Shown here in pieces: positions 1 to 4,636 of a stretch of 6,672 bases of DNA. The DNA lies in NCBI GenBank assembly GCA_023430285.1, contig JAEZAV010000037.1, positions 1 through 6,672 of the forward strand, read 5' to 3'. Origin of the DNA: Methanobacteriota archaeon. Lineage in GTDB: Archaea; Methanobacteriota; Methanobacteria; Methanobacteriales; Methanobacteriaceae. The position numbers and the translations under genes were made by a program. Below the pieces are notes generated by a model. It saw only the letters and a list, made by a program, of their open reading frames with translations, made no database searches and was not told where the DNA came from. Each line of letters begins with the position of its first letter. Positions within the stretch are counted from its first letter, which is position 1.

Positions 1-49
1 GGTGGGAGTTGGTGGTGCAATAGGATCACTTATTAGTGGTAAAAACTAA
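1..49 (+). CDS. C-terminal end of a glycine-rich protein (partial)
   Basis: Only the last 15 codons of a gene entering from the left are visible, in the frame starting at base 2 and ending at TAA 47-49. They read Val-Gly-Val-Gly-Gly-Ala-Ile-Gly-Ser-Leu-Ile-Ser-Gly-Lys-Asn, a glycine/hydrophobic pattern of the kind found in glycine-zipper membrane segments. The other two plus-strand frames hit stops at 34-36 and 21-23, and T-tracts follow directly, which supports this as a real gene end. No function can be assigned from so little sequence. Confidence 0.4.
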   Translation, partial: VGVGGAIGSLISGKN

Positions 50-52
50 ACC

Positions 53-69
53 TTTTTTTATCTTTTTTT
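53..69 (+). terminator. Double T7 tract, probable archaeal terminator
   Basis: Two runs of seven T (53-59 and 63-69) lie just after the stop at 47-49. Archaeal RNA polymerase stops on U-rich tracts without needing a hairpin, so this is a plausible end for the upstream gene. It sits only 10 bases before the next start codon, so read-through into the membrane-protein gene is possible. Confidence 0.5.
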
Positions 70-78
70 AGAAATTAA

Positions 79-594
79 ATGGAGATTTTTTCAGTGATAA
101 TTTATCCAGATAACAGCATGTTCACGAATCAGTCGTTTATTATTGTCATACTCTTTCTAGTTATACTTCAACTTAGGGAAAGAAGGGTTAAACCATTGGG
201 TTTAATGATCATGCCGGTGTTCATGTTTTTTATATCCATATTTTTAGTGGATGAAGTTTTGTTCACTAGTTTATTGAATTTTATTTTGATAGCAGGCGGT
301 TTCGTTTTAGGAACGATAATAGGCTACGTGGTGGCTTCATTCATGAATGTGAAGCTGGATAAGGATGGCAATGTCATGATGAAGGGCTCTGTTCTGGCTG
401 TTGCTGTGTGGGTTCTCGTTATAATTTTAAAATTTTATGGGGAACAGACATTAGGATCAGCACATTACATCGACTTCAATGTTTTAACTTCAATTTTTAT
501 TATGATGACCTTGGGGGCCATGATATCACGCAGACTCATAATTTACAGAAGGTACCGGGAACATAAGCTAATGATAAAAAAAGCAAAGGAATGA
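79..594 (+). CDS. Five-helix membrane protein, possibly CcdC/DUF1453-like
   Basis: This 171-residue protein has five clear hydrophobic segments (about residues 19-34, 40-58, 66-88, 102-118 and 132-150). A basic loop (Arg-Glu-Arg-Arg-Val-Lys-Pro) follows helix 1 and a strongly basic tail (from about 150: Arg-Arg, Arg-Arg-Tyr-Arg, Lys-rich) follows helix 5, so both probably face the cytoplasm. The pattern of a Lys-Pro-Leu-Gly segment entering helix 2, a short Asp-Lys-Asp-Gly hydrophilic turn before helix 4, and a final helix ending in Arg/Tyr-rich sequence resembles the CcdC (DUF1453) family; that match is from memory and tentative, and no biochemical role is known for it. The start at 79 has no visible ribosome site; the in-frame ATG at 118 is an alternative. 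It lies 29 bases after the upstream gene and converges on larB. Confidence 0.7.
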   Translation: MEIFSVIIYPDNSMFTNQSFIIVILFLVILQLRERRVKPLGLMIMPVFMFFISIFLVDEVLFTSLLNFILIAGGFVLGTIIGYVVASFMNVKLDKDGNVMMKGSVLAVAVWVLVIILKFYGEQTLGSAHYIDFNVLTSIFIMMTLGAMISRRLIIYRRYREHKLMIKKAKE

Positions 595-621
595 AATAGA
601 GTTATTTGTGATCCATGAATT

Positions 622-1386
622 TTAACTTCTTTTTCTTGATTTAATTATTTTTGATGCAAATATGGCTGCTCCAAATCCATTGTCTATGTTTACGACTGCA
701 ATACCCGGAGCACAAGATTGTAGCATGGCATAAAGTGCTGTGAACCCTCCTTCACCAACTCCATAACCAACAGATGTTGGCACTCCGACCACTGGCACAT
801 CAACTAATCCAGCAACAACGGATGGTAAAGCACCTTCCATTCCTGCAACAACAACGATCACTTCCACATCCGCATCAAGCATTACCCTTATCTGACTAAA
901 TAGTCTGTGAATTCCAGCAACACCCACGTCGTAGGATTTCAAAACTTCGCATCCAGATTCCTCTGCAACTATTCTTGTTTCTTCTGCTACAGGTATATCT
1001 GAAGTTCCTGCTGTTATTAGGCCTATTTTACCAATTTTTTTTACTTCTTGTGTTCTTATAACCAAGATTCTTGCCTTTGAGTTGTATTCAATGGCCATAT
1101 TTGGGGTCAGGACTTCGTTGATTCCTTCTTCCAGTCTCTGGTAACGCTGATTAGTGAGTCTGGTGACGATAATTCCGTTGTTGGAGCTGCTTTTTATTAT
1201 TTTGAGCAATTCTGCATCGTCTTTGCCCTCGGCAAACACCGCTTCGGGAATTCCAGTTCTCATCTCTCTGTGGATGTCCATCTTTGCAAAATCTTCTAAT
1301 TCAACTATATGATCGTTTCTGAGCATTTTTTCAGCTGATTCAACTGAAATTTCACCATTTTTAAGTTTTTGAAGTATGTCCTTCAT
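622..1386 (-). CDS. larB: LarB-type pyridinium-3,5-biscarboxylate mononucleotide synthase
   Basis: The 254-residue product matches LarB in layout: a small helical N-terminal region (1-45) and a PurE-like (AIR carboxylase-fold) domain (about 115-245). LarB carboxylates the pyridinium ring of nicotinic acid adenine dinucleotide and releases AMP, the first step to the nickel-pincer nucleotide cofactor, in the cytosol. Visible family motifs are Ala-Gly-Thr-Ser-Asp-Ile-Pro-Val-Ala-Glu-Glu (126-136), Gly-Met-Glu-Gly-Ala-Leu-Pro-Ser (182-189, catalytic-type Glu184), and Ser-Cys-Ala-Pro-Gly (224-228, Cys225, the likely substrate-binding cysteine) followed by Asn-Ile-Asp-Asn-Gly. Length is normal (about 245-255). 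The start is supported by GAGGG at 1392-1396 on the minus strand, five bases from the ATG. No larC or larE partner is in view. PurE itself is excluded by the LarB-specific C-terminal cysteine motif and the N-terminal extension. Confidence 0.9.
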   Translation of the reverse strand: MKDILQKLKNGEISVESAEKMLRNDHIVELEDFAKMDIHREMRTGIPEAVFAEGKDDAELLKIIKSSSNNGIIVTRLTNQRYQRLEEGINEVLTPNMAIEYNSKARILVIRTQEVKKIGKIGLITAGTSDIPVAEETRIVAEESGCEVLKSYDVGVAGIHRLFSQIRVMLDADVEVIVVVAGMEGALPSVVAGLVDVPVVGVPTSVGYGVGEGGFTALYAMLQSCAPGIAVVNIDNGFGAAIFASKIIKSRKRS

Positions 1387-1430
1387 TTTTTCCCTCTAAA
1401 AATTAAGCTAGATTTCATCCAGGTTACTAT

Positions 1431-1440
1431 TATATTTTTA
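1431..1440 (-). promoter_or_regulatory. TATA box for larB
   Basis: On the minus strand the sequence TAAAAATATA preceded by AAATT forms an archaeal TATA-like element. It would start transcription about 25 bases downstream, near 1405-1410, leaving a short leader before the start at 1386. The position fits; the AT-rich surroundings make the exact box uncertain. Confidence 0.45.
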
Positions 1441-1486
1441 AATTTAATTAATGTTGGGCCCTATTTTCCCAAGTTTTACAATGGGG

Positions 1487-1510
1487 TATTATATTGTAGG
1501 AAATATAAAA
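1487..1510 (+). promoter_or_regulatory. Candidate TATA region for the zinc-ribbon gene
   Basis: Two AT-rich TATA-like stretches (TATTATATTG near 1487-1496 and AAATATAAAA at 1501-1510) lie 28-51 bases before the start at 1538, giving a short or nearly absent leader. Which one is used cannot be decided by eye. Confidence 0.3.
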
Positions 1511-1527
1511 TTAAGTTTTAAGTTTGC

Positions 1528-1534
1528 AGGTGAT
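1528..1534 (+). promoter_or_regulatory. Ribosome binding site that fixes the start at 1538
   Basis: AGGTGAT is a seven-base match to the archaeal anti-Shine-Dalgarno complement GGAGGTGAT and sits three bases before ATG 1538, spacing often seen in methanogens. The upstream in-frame ATG at 1451 has no such site. Confidence 0.75.
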
Positions 1535-1537
1535 ACT

Positions 1538-1735
1538 ATGTCAAAACTTTCAGATGAAGATAAAGCATTTGAACAAAGCTTAAAGGGTAAAATGGGATGG
1601 AAATGTTCCTGTTCATTGGATATTGTCGATAAAAAATGTTCCTTGAGAGAAGTTGTTTGTAAAGGTTGTGGAAAAACCTTTAAAACAAATAGAGATGCTG
1701 AGTATTGTTTTGATTGTGCAAAAAAGGTTAAATAA
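1538..1735 (+). CDS. Small seven-cysteine zinc-ribbon protein
   Basis: This encodes a soluble 65-residue protein. A charged N-terminal half leads into Cys23-x-Cys25 and Cys34, then a compact zinc ribbon formed by Cys41-x2-Cys44 and Cys57-x2-Cys60 (12 residues between the pairs). Zinc binding is inferred from the two CxxC pairs; the extra three cysteines could complete a second site. The frame extends upstream to an ATG at 1451, but that extension (29 residues) is hydrophobic, would overlap the promoter region and has no ribosome site, whereas 1538 has an excellent one. The gene is divergent from larB and precedes the nif promoter region. I do not recognise a specific family; a nucleic-acid-binding or metal-handling role is only a guess. 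Confidence 0.75.
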   Translation: MSKLSDEDKAFEQSLKGKMGWKCSCSLDIVDKKCSLREVVCKGCGKTFKTNRDAEYCFDCAKKVK

Positions 1736-1759
1736 TGAATTGACACCTAATTTTACAAA

Positions 1760-1786
1760 TTTTTTACTATGAATACAATATTTTTT
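1760..1786 (+). terminator. Paired T-tracts ending the zinc-ribbon gene
   Basis: T6 runs at 1760-1765 and 1781-1786 lie 25-51 bases after the stop at 1733-1735. They fit archaeal U-tract termination and would insulate the nif promoter from upstream transcription. Confidence 0.5.
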
Positions 1787-1799
1787 AAAAATTACTATA

Positions 1800-1905
1800 A
1801 TGTTCATTTAATTATAATATTATGCTCATTTTGTATAATTAATAGTGGCATGTTTGGTATTAAATTTAGTAATTATACTAAAATTCGGTTCTGATGCCCA
1901 TTTTG
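1800..1905 (+). repeat. Three short direct repeats upstream of the nif promoter
   Basis: ATGTTCATTT (1800-1809), ATGCTCATTT (1822-1831) and ATGCCCATTT (1894-1903) are near-identical ten-base words; the last two share the longer form ATGCyCATTTTG. The first two are 22 bases apart, about two helical turns. They lie 10-115 bases before the TATA box in a gene-free stretch. They could be activator sites, but words this AT-rich may recur by chance. Confidence 0.3.
1862..1885. repeat. Perfect 7-bp inverted repeat upstream of the nif TATA box
   Basis: TTTAGTA (1865-1871), spacer ATTA, TACTAAA (1876-1882) is a perfect inverted repeat; after one A-A mismatch the arms extend by two more pairs (1862-1863 with 1884-1885). 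Its centre is about 40 bases upstream of the TATA box, where an archaeal activator dimer could bind. No known consensus is recognised. Confidence 0.4.
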
Positions 1906-1907
1906 AT

Positions 1908-1923
1908 CCAAATGTTTATATAA
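1908..1923 (+). promoter_or_regulatory. nif operon promoter (BRE and TATA box)
   Basis: TTTATATAA at 1915-1923 is a near-ideal methanogen TATA box, with CCAAATG just upstream in the TFB-recognition position. Transcription should begin roughly 23-27 bases downstream, about 1942-1948, giving a leader of about 90 bases before the NifH-derived frame at 2034. Confidence 0.75.
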
Positions 1924-1945
1924 CATGAGATTCAATTGTAAGTTG

Positions 1946-1970
1946 TCGGAAAGAGGCTTCCTTCTTCCGA
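1946..1970. promoter_or_regulatory. NrpR-type nitrogen operator
   Basis: GGAAAGAGGCTTCC at 1948-1961 fits GGAA-N6-TTCC exactly, the operator bound by the repressor NrpR in Methanococcus nif and glnA promoters. A second, overlapping inverted repeat is present: TCGGAA (1946-1951) and TTCCGA (1965-1970), six perfect pairs with 13 bases between. The site is at or just after the expected transcription start, the position known for NrpR repression in Methanococcus. By family knowledge NrpR represses when nitrogen is plentiful and is released by 2-oxoglutarate. The nrpR gene is not in the window. Confidence 0.75.
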
Positions 1971-2024
1971 TACTACACACTTCAGAATAGAAGTTGAAAT
2001 GAAAAAATTTAAAAAAAATTTAAA

Positions 2025-2029
2025 GAGGT
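2025..2029 (+). promoter_or_regulatory. Preserved ribosome binding site of the nifH remnant
   Basis: GAGGT lies four bases before ATG 2034 and matches the anti-Shine-Dalgarno complement. It is notable because it is intact although the gene behind it no longer encodes a working NifH. Confidence 0.6.
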
Positions 2030-2033
2030 TAAA

Positions 2034-2288
2034 ATGGTTAAGAAAATTGCTGAATATGGTAAAAATGATAATAAAAGGTCCAAAATAAAAACAGGCCCCA
2101 CTGAAGCCACGGCACATTTTCACATCAAAAACTCAATGGTTCGTGGATCTATGCTTCAAGTTAAATGCAAAGAAAATCTTTTGGTAGAAAATCTACAAAC
2201 CAAGATAGAAAAATCAAACATTGTAGAAAAAAACATCTACAAAAATGTTGTTGAGTATTTAGAATGTATTAACCTCAGTGGAGATTAA
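2034..2288 (+). CDS. Truncated NifH relative without P-loop (probable nifH remnant)
   Basis: An open 84-codon frame occupies the place of nifH, directly behind the nif promoter and ahead of nifI1. Against methanogen NifH as I recall it, the first ~57 residues align without gaps: Met-Val-Lys-Lys-Ile-Ala-x-Tyr-Gly-Lys (1-10), Ala-x-Phe-His-x-Lys (27-32), Met-Val-x-Gly (35-38), Leu-Leu (49-50) and Gln-Thr (55-56) fall on their NifH counterparts. The P-loop Gly-Gly-Ile-Gly-Lys-Ser-Thr is replaced by Asn-Asp-Asn-Lys-Arg-Ser-Lys (11-17), and the Cys-Asp-Pro-Lys-Ala-Asp switch region by Ser-Met-Leu-Gln-Val-Lys (39-44). The end (Leu-Glu-Cys-Ile-Asn-Leu-Ser-Gly) may echo the NifH segment around Cys-Val-Glu-Ser-Gly-Gly. 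About 190 of roughly 275 residues are missing, including both [4Fe-4S] cysteines. It cannot bind ATP or reduce NifDK. It is either a decayed nifH whose surviving frame is open, or a short protein or leader kept for another reason. I see no NifH sequence in other frames downstream. Confidence 0.7.
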   Translation: MVKKIAEYGKNDNKRSKIKTGPTEATAHFHIKNSMVRGSMLQVKCKENLLVENLQTKIEKSNIVEKNIYKNVVEYLECINLSGD

Positions 2289-2306
2289 ATCTAAAGATAT
2301 TTTGAG

Positions 2307-2347
2307 TTTATATATTATTTTGGACTTAATTCGCTACAGATAGTCGA
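2307..2347 (+). promoter_or_regulatory. Candidate internal promoter ahead of nifI1
   Basis: TTTATATATT at 2307-2316, 19 bases after the stop of the NifH-derived frame, is a good TATA box. Initiation would fall near 2335-2342, just before the strong GGAGG ribosome site (2353-2357) of nifI1. A small imperfect hairpin, TCGCTA with TAGTCGA (2331-2347), overlaps the expected start. No GGAA-N6-TTCC operator is visible here, so if active it might not be under NrpR. AT-rich spacers produce TATA-like words by chance. Confidence 0.35.
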
Positions 2348-2364
2348 TTATTGGAGGAATCTTA

Positions 2365-2682
2365 ATGAAAATGATCAGAGCAATTGTTAGACCTGAAAGG
2401 GTAGAAAACGTCGTTGACGCACTTGATAAGGCAGGATTTGTAGCCATGACTAAAATGGAAGTCATTGGTCGTGGAAAACAAAAGGGTATACAGCTTGAAA
2501 ATATTTACTACGATGAAATACCTAAAACAATGCTTATGTTGGTGGTAGAGGACGAAAAAGCCGATAAAATCGTGGAAATAGTCACAGACACATCTTACAC
2601 AGGAAACTTTGGAGATGGAAAAATATTCGTAAGCCCTGTTGATGAAGCTTACACTGTAAGAACAAGAAGCAGCAGTTTATAG
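2365..2682 (+). CDS. nifI1: Nitrogenase regulatory PII protein NifI1
   Basis: The 105-residue product is a PII (GlnB) family protein of the NifI1 branch, found between nifH and nifD in methanogens. NifI1 and NifI2 together bind dinitrogenase (NifDK) and block its contact with NifH when ammonium appears; 2-oxoglutarate relieves the block. Visible are the PII start (Met-Ile-Arg-Ala-Ile-Val-Arg-Pro-Glu-Arg), Gly-Arg-Gly-Lys-Gln-Lys-Gly (35-41) leading into a T-loop of NifI type, the B-loop Thr-Gly-Asn-Phe-Gly-Asp-Gly-Lys-Ile-Phe (79-88) and the C-terminal Val-Arg-Thr-Arg. The start follows GGAGG by seven bases; ATG 2371 is a weaker alternative. It is followed after 27 bases by nifI2. Confidence 0.93.
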   Translation: MKMIRAIVRPERVENVVDALDKAGFVAMTKMEVIGRGKQKGIQLENIYYDEIPKTMLMLVVEDEKADKIVEIVTDTSYTGNFGDGKIFVSPVDEAYTVRTRSSSL

Positions 2683-2709
2683 GGTTTAAAAAATAAGGAT
2701 GTTTTAGAA

Positions 2710-3078
2710 ATGAAAGAAATTACTGCTATTATACGCCCAAAAAAGGTGACAAGGACTAAAGAAGTCTTAGATTCATTAGGATTTCCTGCAATGAATGCAT
2801 CAAGAGTAATGGGAAGGGGAAAACAAAGGGCGATCCTTGACGAGGTTAACTTTGAAATTGATGATCCTGCTCTGCTTGAAATGGAGGGTGCCATGAGATA
2901 CATACCAAAGAGAATGATTTCATTGGTTGTACCAGACGAGGAAGTGGCATTGGTTGTTCAGGCCATTATTAAAGTAAACCACACCGGACAGATTGGTGAT
3001 GGAAAGGTGTTTGTAAGCCCTATTGAAGAGGCGTTCCGGGTTAGAACATCTGAACAGGGAGATAGTGCGATTACTTAA
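2710..3078 (+). CDS. nifI2: Nitrogenase regulatory PII protein NifI2
   Basis: This 122-residue PII-family protein is the NifI2 partner: start Met-Lys-Glu-Ile-Thr-Ala-Ile-Ile-Arg-Pro-Lys-Lys, Gly-Arg-Gly-Lys-Gln-Arg-Ala (35-41), a T-loop region longer than in NifI1 (about 41-68, acidic, containing Asp-Asp-Pro-Ala), and the B-loop Thr-Gly-Gln-Ile-Gly-Asp-Gly-Lys-Val-Phe (92-101). By family knowledge the 2-oxoglutarate and ATP response of the NifI1/NifI2 complex depends on this subunit, and NifI proteins act by binding rather than by the uridylylation used by bacterial GlnB. A weak AAGGAT ribosome site lies about nine bases before the start. It keeps the usual order nifI1-nifI2-nifD, with 67 AT-rich bases before nifD. 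Confidence 0.93.
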   Translation: MKEITAIIRPKKVTRTKEVLDSLGFPAMNASRVMGRGKQRAILDEVNFEIDDPALLEMEGAMRYIPKRMISLVVPDEEVALVVQAIIKVNHTGQIGDGKVFVSPIEEAFRVRTSEQGDSAIT

Positions 3079-3145
3079 AAAAATAGAATTTATCTGTGAA
3101 AATATTTCAACATATTCGATTTATAACAATTAGGAGAATTATTAA

Positions 3146-4636
3146 ATGCCTTACAAACTTTTAGAAGTGGATAAAAAGATCCCTCAAAGAAAAAATCATG
3201 TCTATGTAAAGCATTGCTCAGACCCAGAAGACGAAATTCCAAACTGCAACACTAAAACAGTGCCTGGATCAATGTCAGAAAGGGGATGTGCATTTGCAGG
3301 AGTAAAAGGAGTTATCACCGGAGCCATAAAAGATGTTGTACACGTGGTTCATTCACCAATAGGTTGTACAAGCTACGGATACGGAACCAAAAGATACCCA
3401 ACAACACCAGACATGCCCAATGGAGAGAAGTTTCCAATAGACAACTTCAACCTCAAGTACATACTGGGTACAGATCTTCAAGAATCTGACGTGGTTTTTG
3501 GAGGAATGAAGAAGTTAAAAAAATCAATAATTGAAGCTCATAAAGAATTTCCAGAAGCAACTGCAATTTACACCTACTCAACATGTACAACCGGATTAAT
3601 TGGAGATGATCTGGATGCAATTGCCAAGGAAACATCAGAAGAACTTGGAATTGAAGTAGTTGCATTCAATGCACCAGGATTCTGTGGACCAAGCCAATCA
3701 AAGGGCCACCATGTAGGAAACTTGACTCTGTTCGAGAACCTTGTGGGTACCAAGGAACCACTCGAAACAACACCCTATGATGTGAACCTCATAGGTGAAT
3801 ACAACATCGATGGAGACCTTTGGATAATTAAAGAGTATCTTGAGGAGATGGGAATAAACCTGTTGAGCAAATTTACAGGAGACTGTAGCCACGATGAAAT
3901 ATGCTGGATGCACAGGGCAAAATTAAGTCTGGTTAGGTGTCAGAGATCAGCGACCTACATTGCAGATCTCATAGAAGAGAAGTACGGTGTTCCATACATC
4001 AAGGTAGACTTTTTCAGTACCAAGTACTGTGCAGAAAACCTTAGAACAATAGGTAAATATTTTGGACTTGAAGAAGAGGCAGAAAAGGTAATTGAATCCC
4101 GAATGGAAAAGGTTGCACCTGAAATAGAATTTTACAAGTCTAAATTACAAGGAAAAAGAGTATTCATATTCTCTGGAGGCCCAAAGAGTTATCACTTGTC
4201 AAAACCACTTGAAGAAGAACTTGGAATGGAAACTGTCGCTGTAGCATCTCAATTCGAACATAAAGACGGATACGAAAAGATGAAAAGCCGTGTTAAGGAA
4301 GGAACACTCATAGTGGACGATCCAAACTCTTTAGAATTTGAAGAAATTATCCAGGTGTACAAACCAGATCTAATACTGGCAGGTGTAAAAGAGAAATATT
4401 TGGCTCATAAATTAGGAGTACCATGTTTATTGATCCATTCATATGAGAACGGACCTTACATGGGCTTTGAAGGATTTGTAAATCTTGCAAAGGATATGTA
4501 TAGGAATATTTACAGTCCAGTATGGAGTATGTTGGAGTTTGAAGAAGAACCCTCAGTTGGGGAAAATGCAGAAGTCCAGGAAGATTCATCTGAAAAACAG
4601 GAAACCAAACCAGAAAATACAGGGGAGTTGGCATAA
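3146..4636 (+). CDS. nifD: Nitrogenase component 1 alpha chain NifD
   Basis: This 496-residue protein is the catalytic alpha subunit of dinitrogenase, an alpha2-beta2 cytosolic enzyme with NifK reducing N2 to ammonia. P-cluster ligands are present: Cys48 (Arg-Gly-Cys-Ala-Phe), Cys74 (Pro-Ile-Gly-Cys) and Cys147 (Ser-Thr-Cys-Thr-Thr-Gly-Leu-Ile-Gly-Asp-Asp). Cofactor ligands are Cys265 (Val-Arg-Cys-Gln-Arg-Ser) and His431 (Ile-His-Ser-Tyr). Gln184 and His188, equivalent to Azotobacter Gln191 and His195, are also present. Lys415-Glu-Lys in Gly-Val-Lys-Glu-Lys is Mo-type. Other parts resemble VnfD/AnfD: the N-terminus (Leu-Leu-Glu-x-Asp-Lys-x-Ile-Pro), Thr-Lys-Arg-Tyr-Pro-Thr (81-86) and Gly-Gly-Pro-Lys-x-x-His (344-350, where Azotobacter NifD has Gly-Gly-Leu-Arg-Pro-Arg-His). 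No clostridial-type 50-residue insertion is apparent. The C-terminal ~30 residues are acidic and low in complexity. AGGAG at 3132-3136 supports the start, and the stop abuts nifK. No delta-subunit gene is present, so a Mo enzyme is favoured but not proven. Confidence 0.95.
   Translation: MPYKLLEVDKKIPQRKNHVYVKHCSDPEDEIPNCNTKTVPGSMSERGCAFAGVKGVITGAIKDVVHVVHSPIGCTSYGYGTKRYPTTPDMPNGEKFPIDNFNLKYILGTDLQESDVVFGGMKKLKKSIIEAHKEFPEATAIYTYSTCTTGLIGDDLDAIAKETSEELGIEVVAFNAPGFCGPSQSKGHHVGNLTLFENLVGTKEPLETTPYDVNLIGEYNIDGDLWIIKEYLEEMGINLLSKFTGDCSHDEICWMHRAKLSLVRCQRSATYIADLIEEKYGVPYIKVDFFSTKYCAENLRTIGKYFGLEEEAEKVIESRMEKVAPEIEFYKSKLQGKRVFIFSGGPKSYHLSKPLEEELGMETVAVASQFEHKDGYEKMKSRVKEGTLIVDDPNSLEFEEIIQVYKPDLILAGVKEKYLAHKLGVPCLLIHSYENGPYMGFEGFVNLAKDMYRNIYSPVWSMLEFEEEPSVGENAEVQEDSSEKQETKPENTGELA

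Noticed and set aside
1451..1537. N-terminal extension of the zinc-ribbon gene starting at ATG 1451
   Set aside because: It lacks a ribosome site, runs through promoter-like sequence and adds an unrelated hydrophobic stretch, while 1538 has AGGTGAT at good spacing.
1932..2123. 63-codon minus-strand frame opposite the nif operator and the nifH remnant
   Set aside because: It lies across the promoter and operator, is rich in Phe from the A-rich opposite strand, and shows no coding features.
2200..2364. Continuation of NifH in another frame after a frameshift
   Set aside because: The other two frames hit stops quickly and show no NifH motifs such as Gly-Pro-Glu-Pro-Gly or the cluster cysteines; the rest of the gene appears deleted, not shifted.
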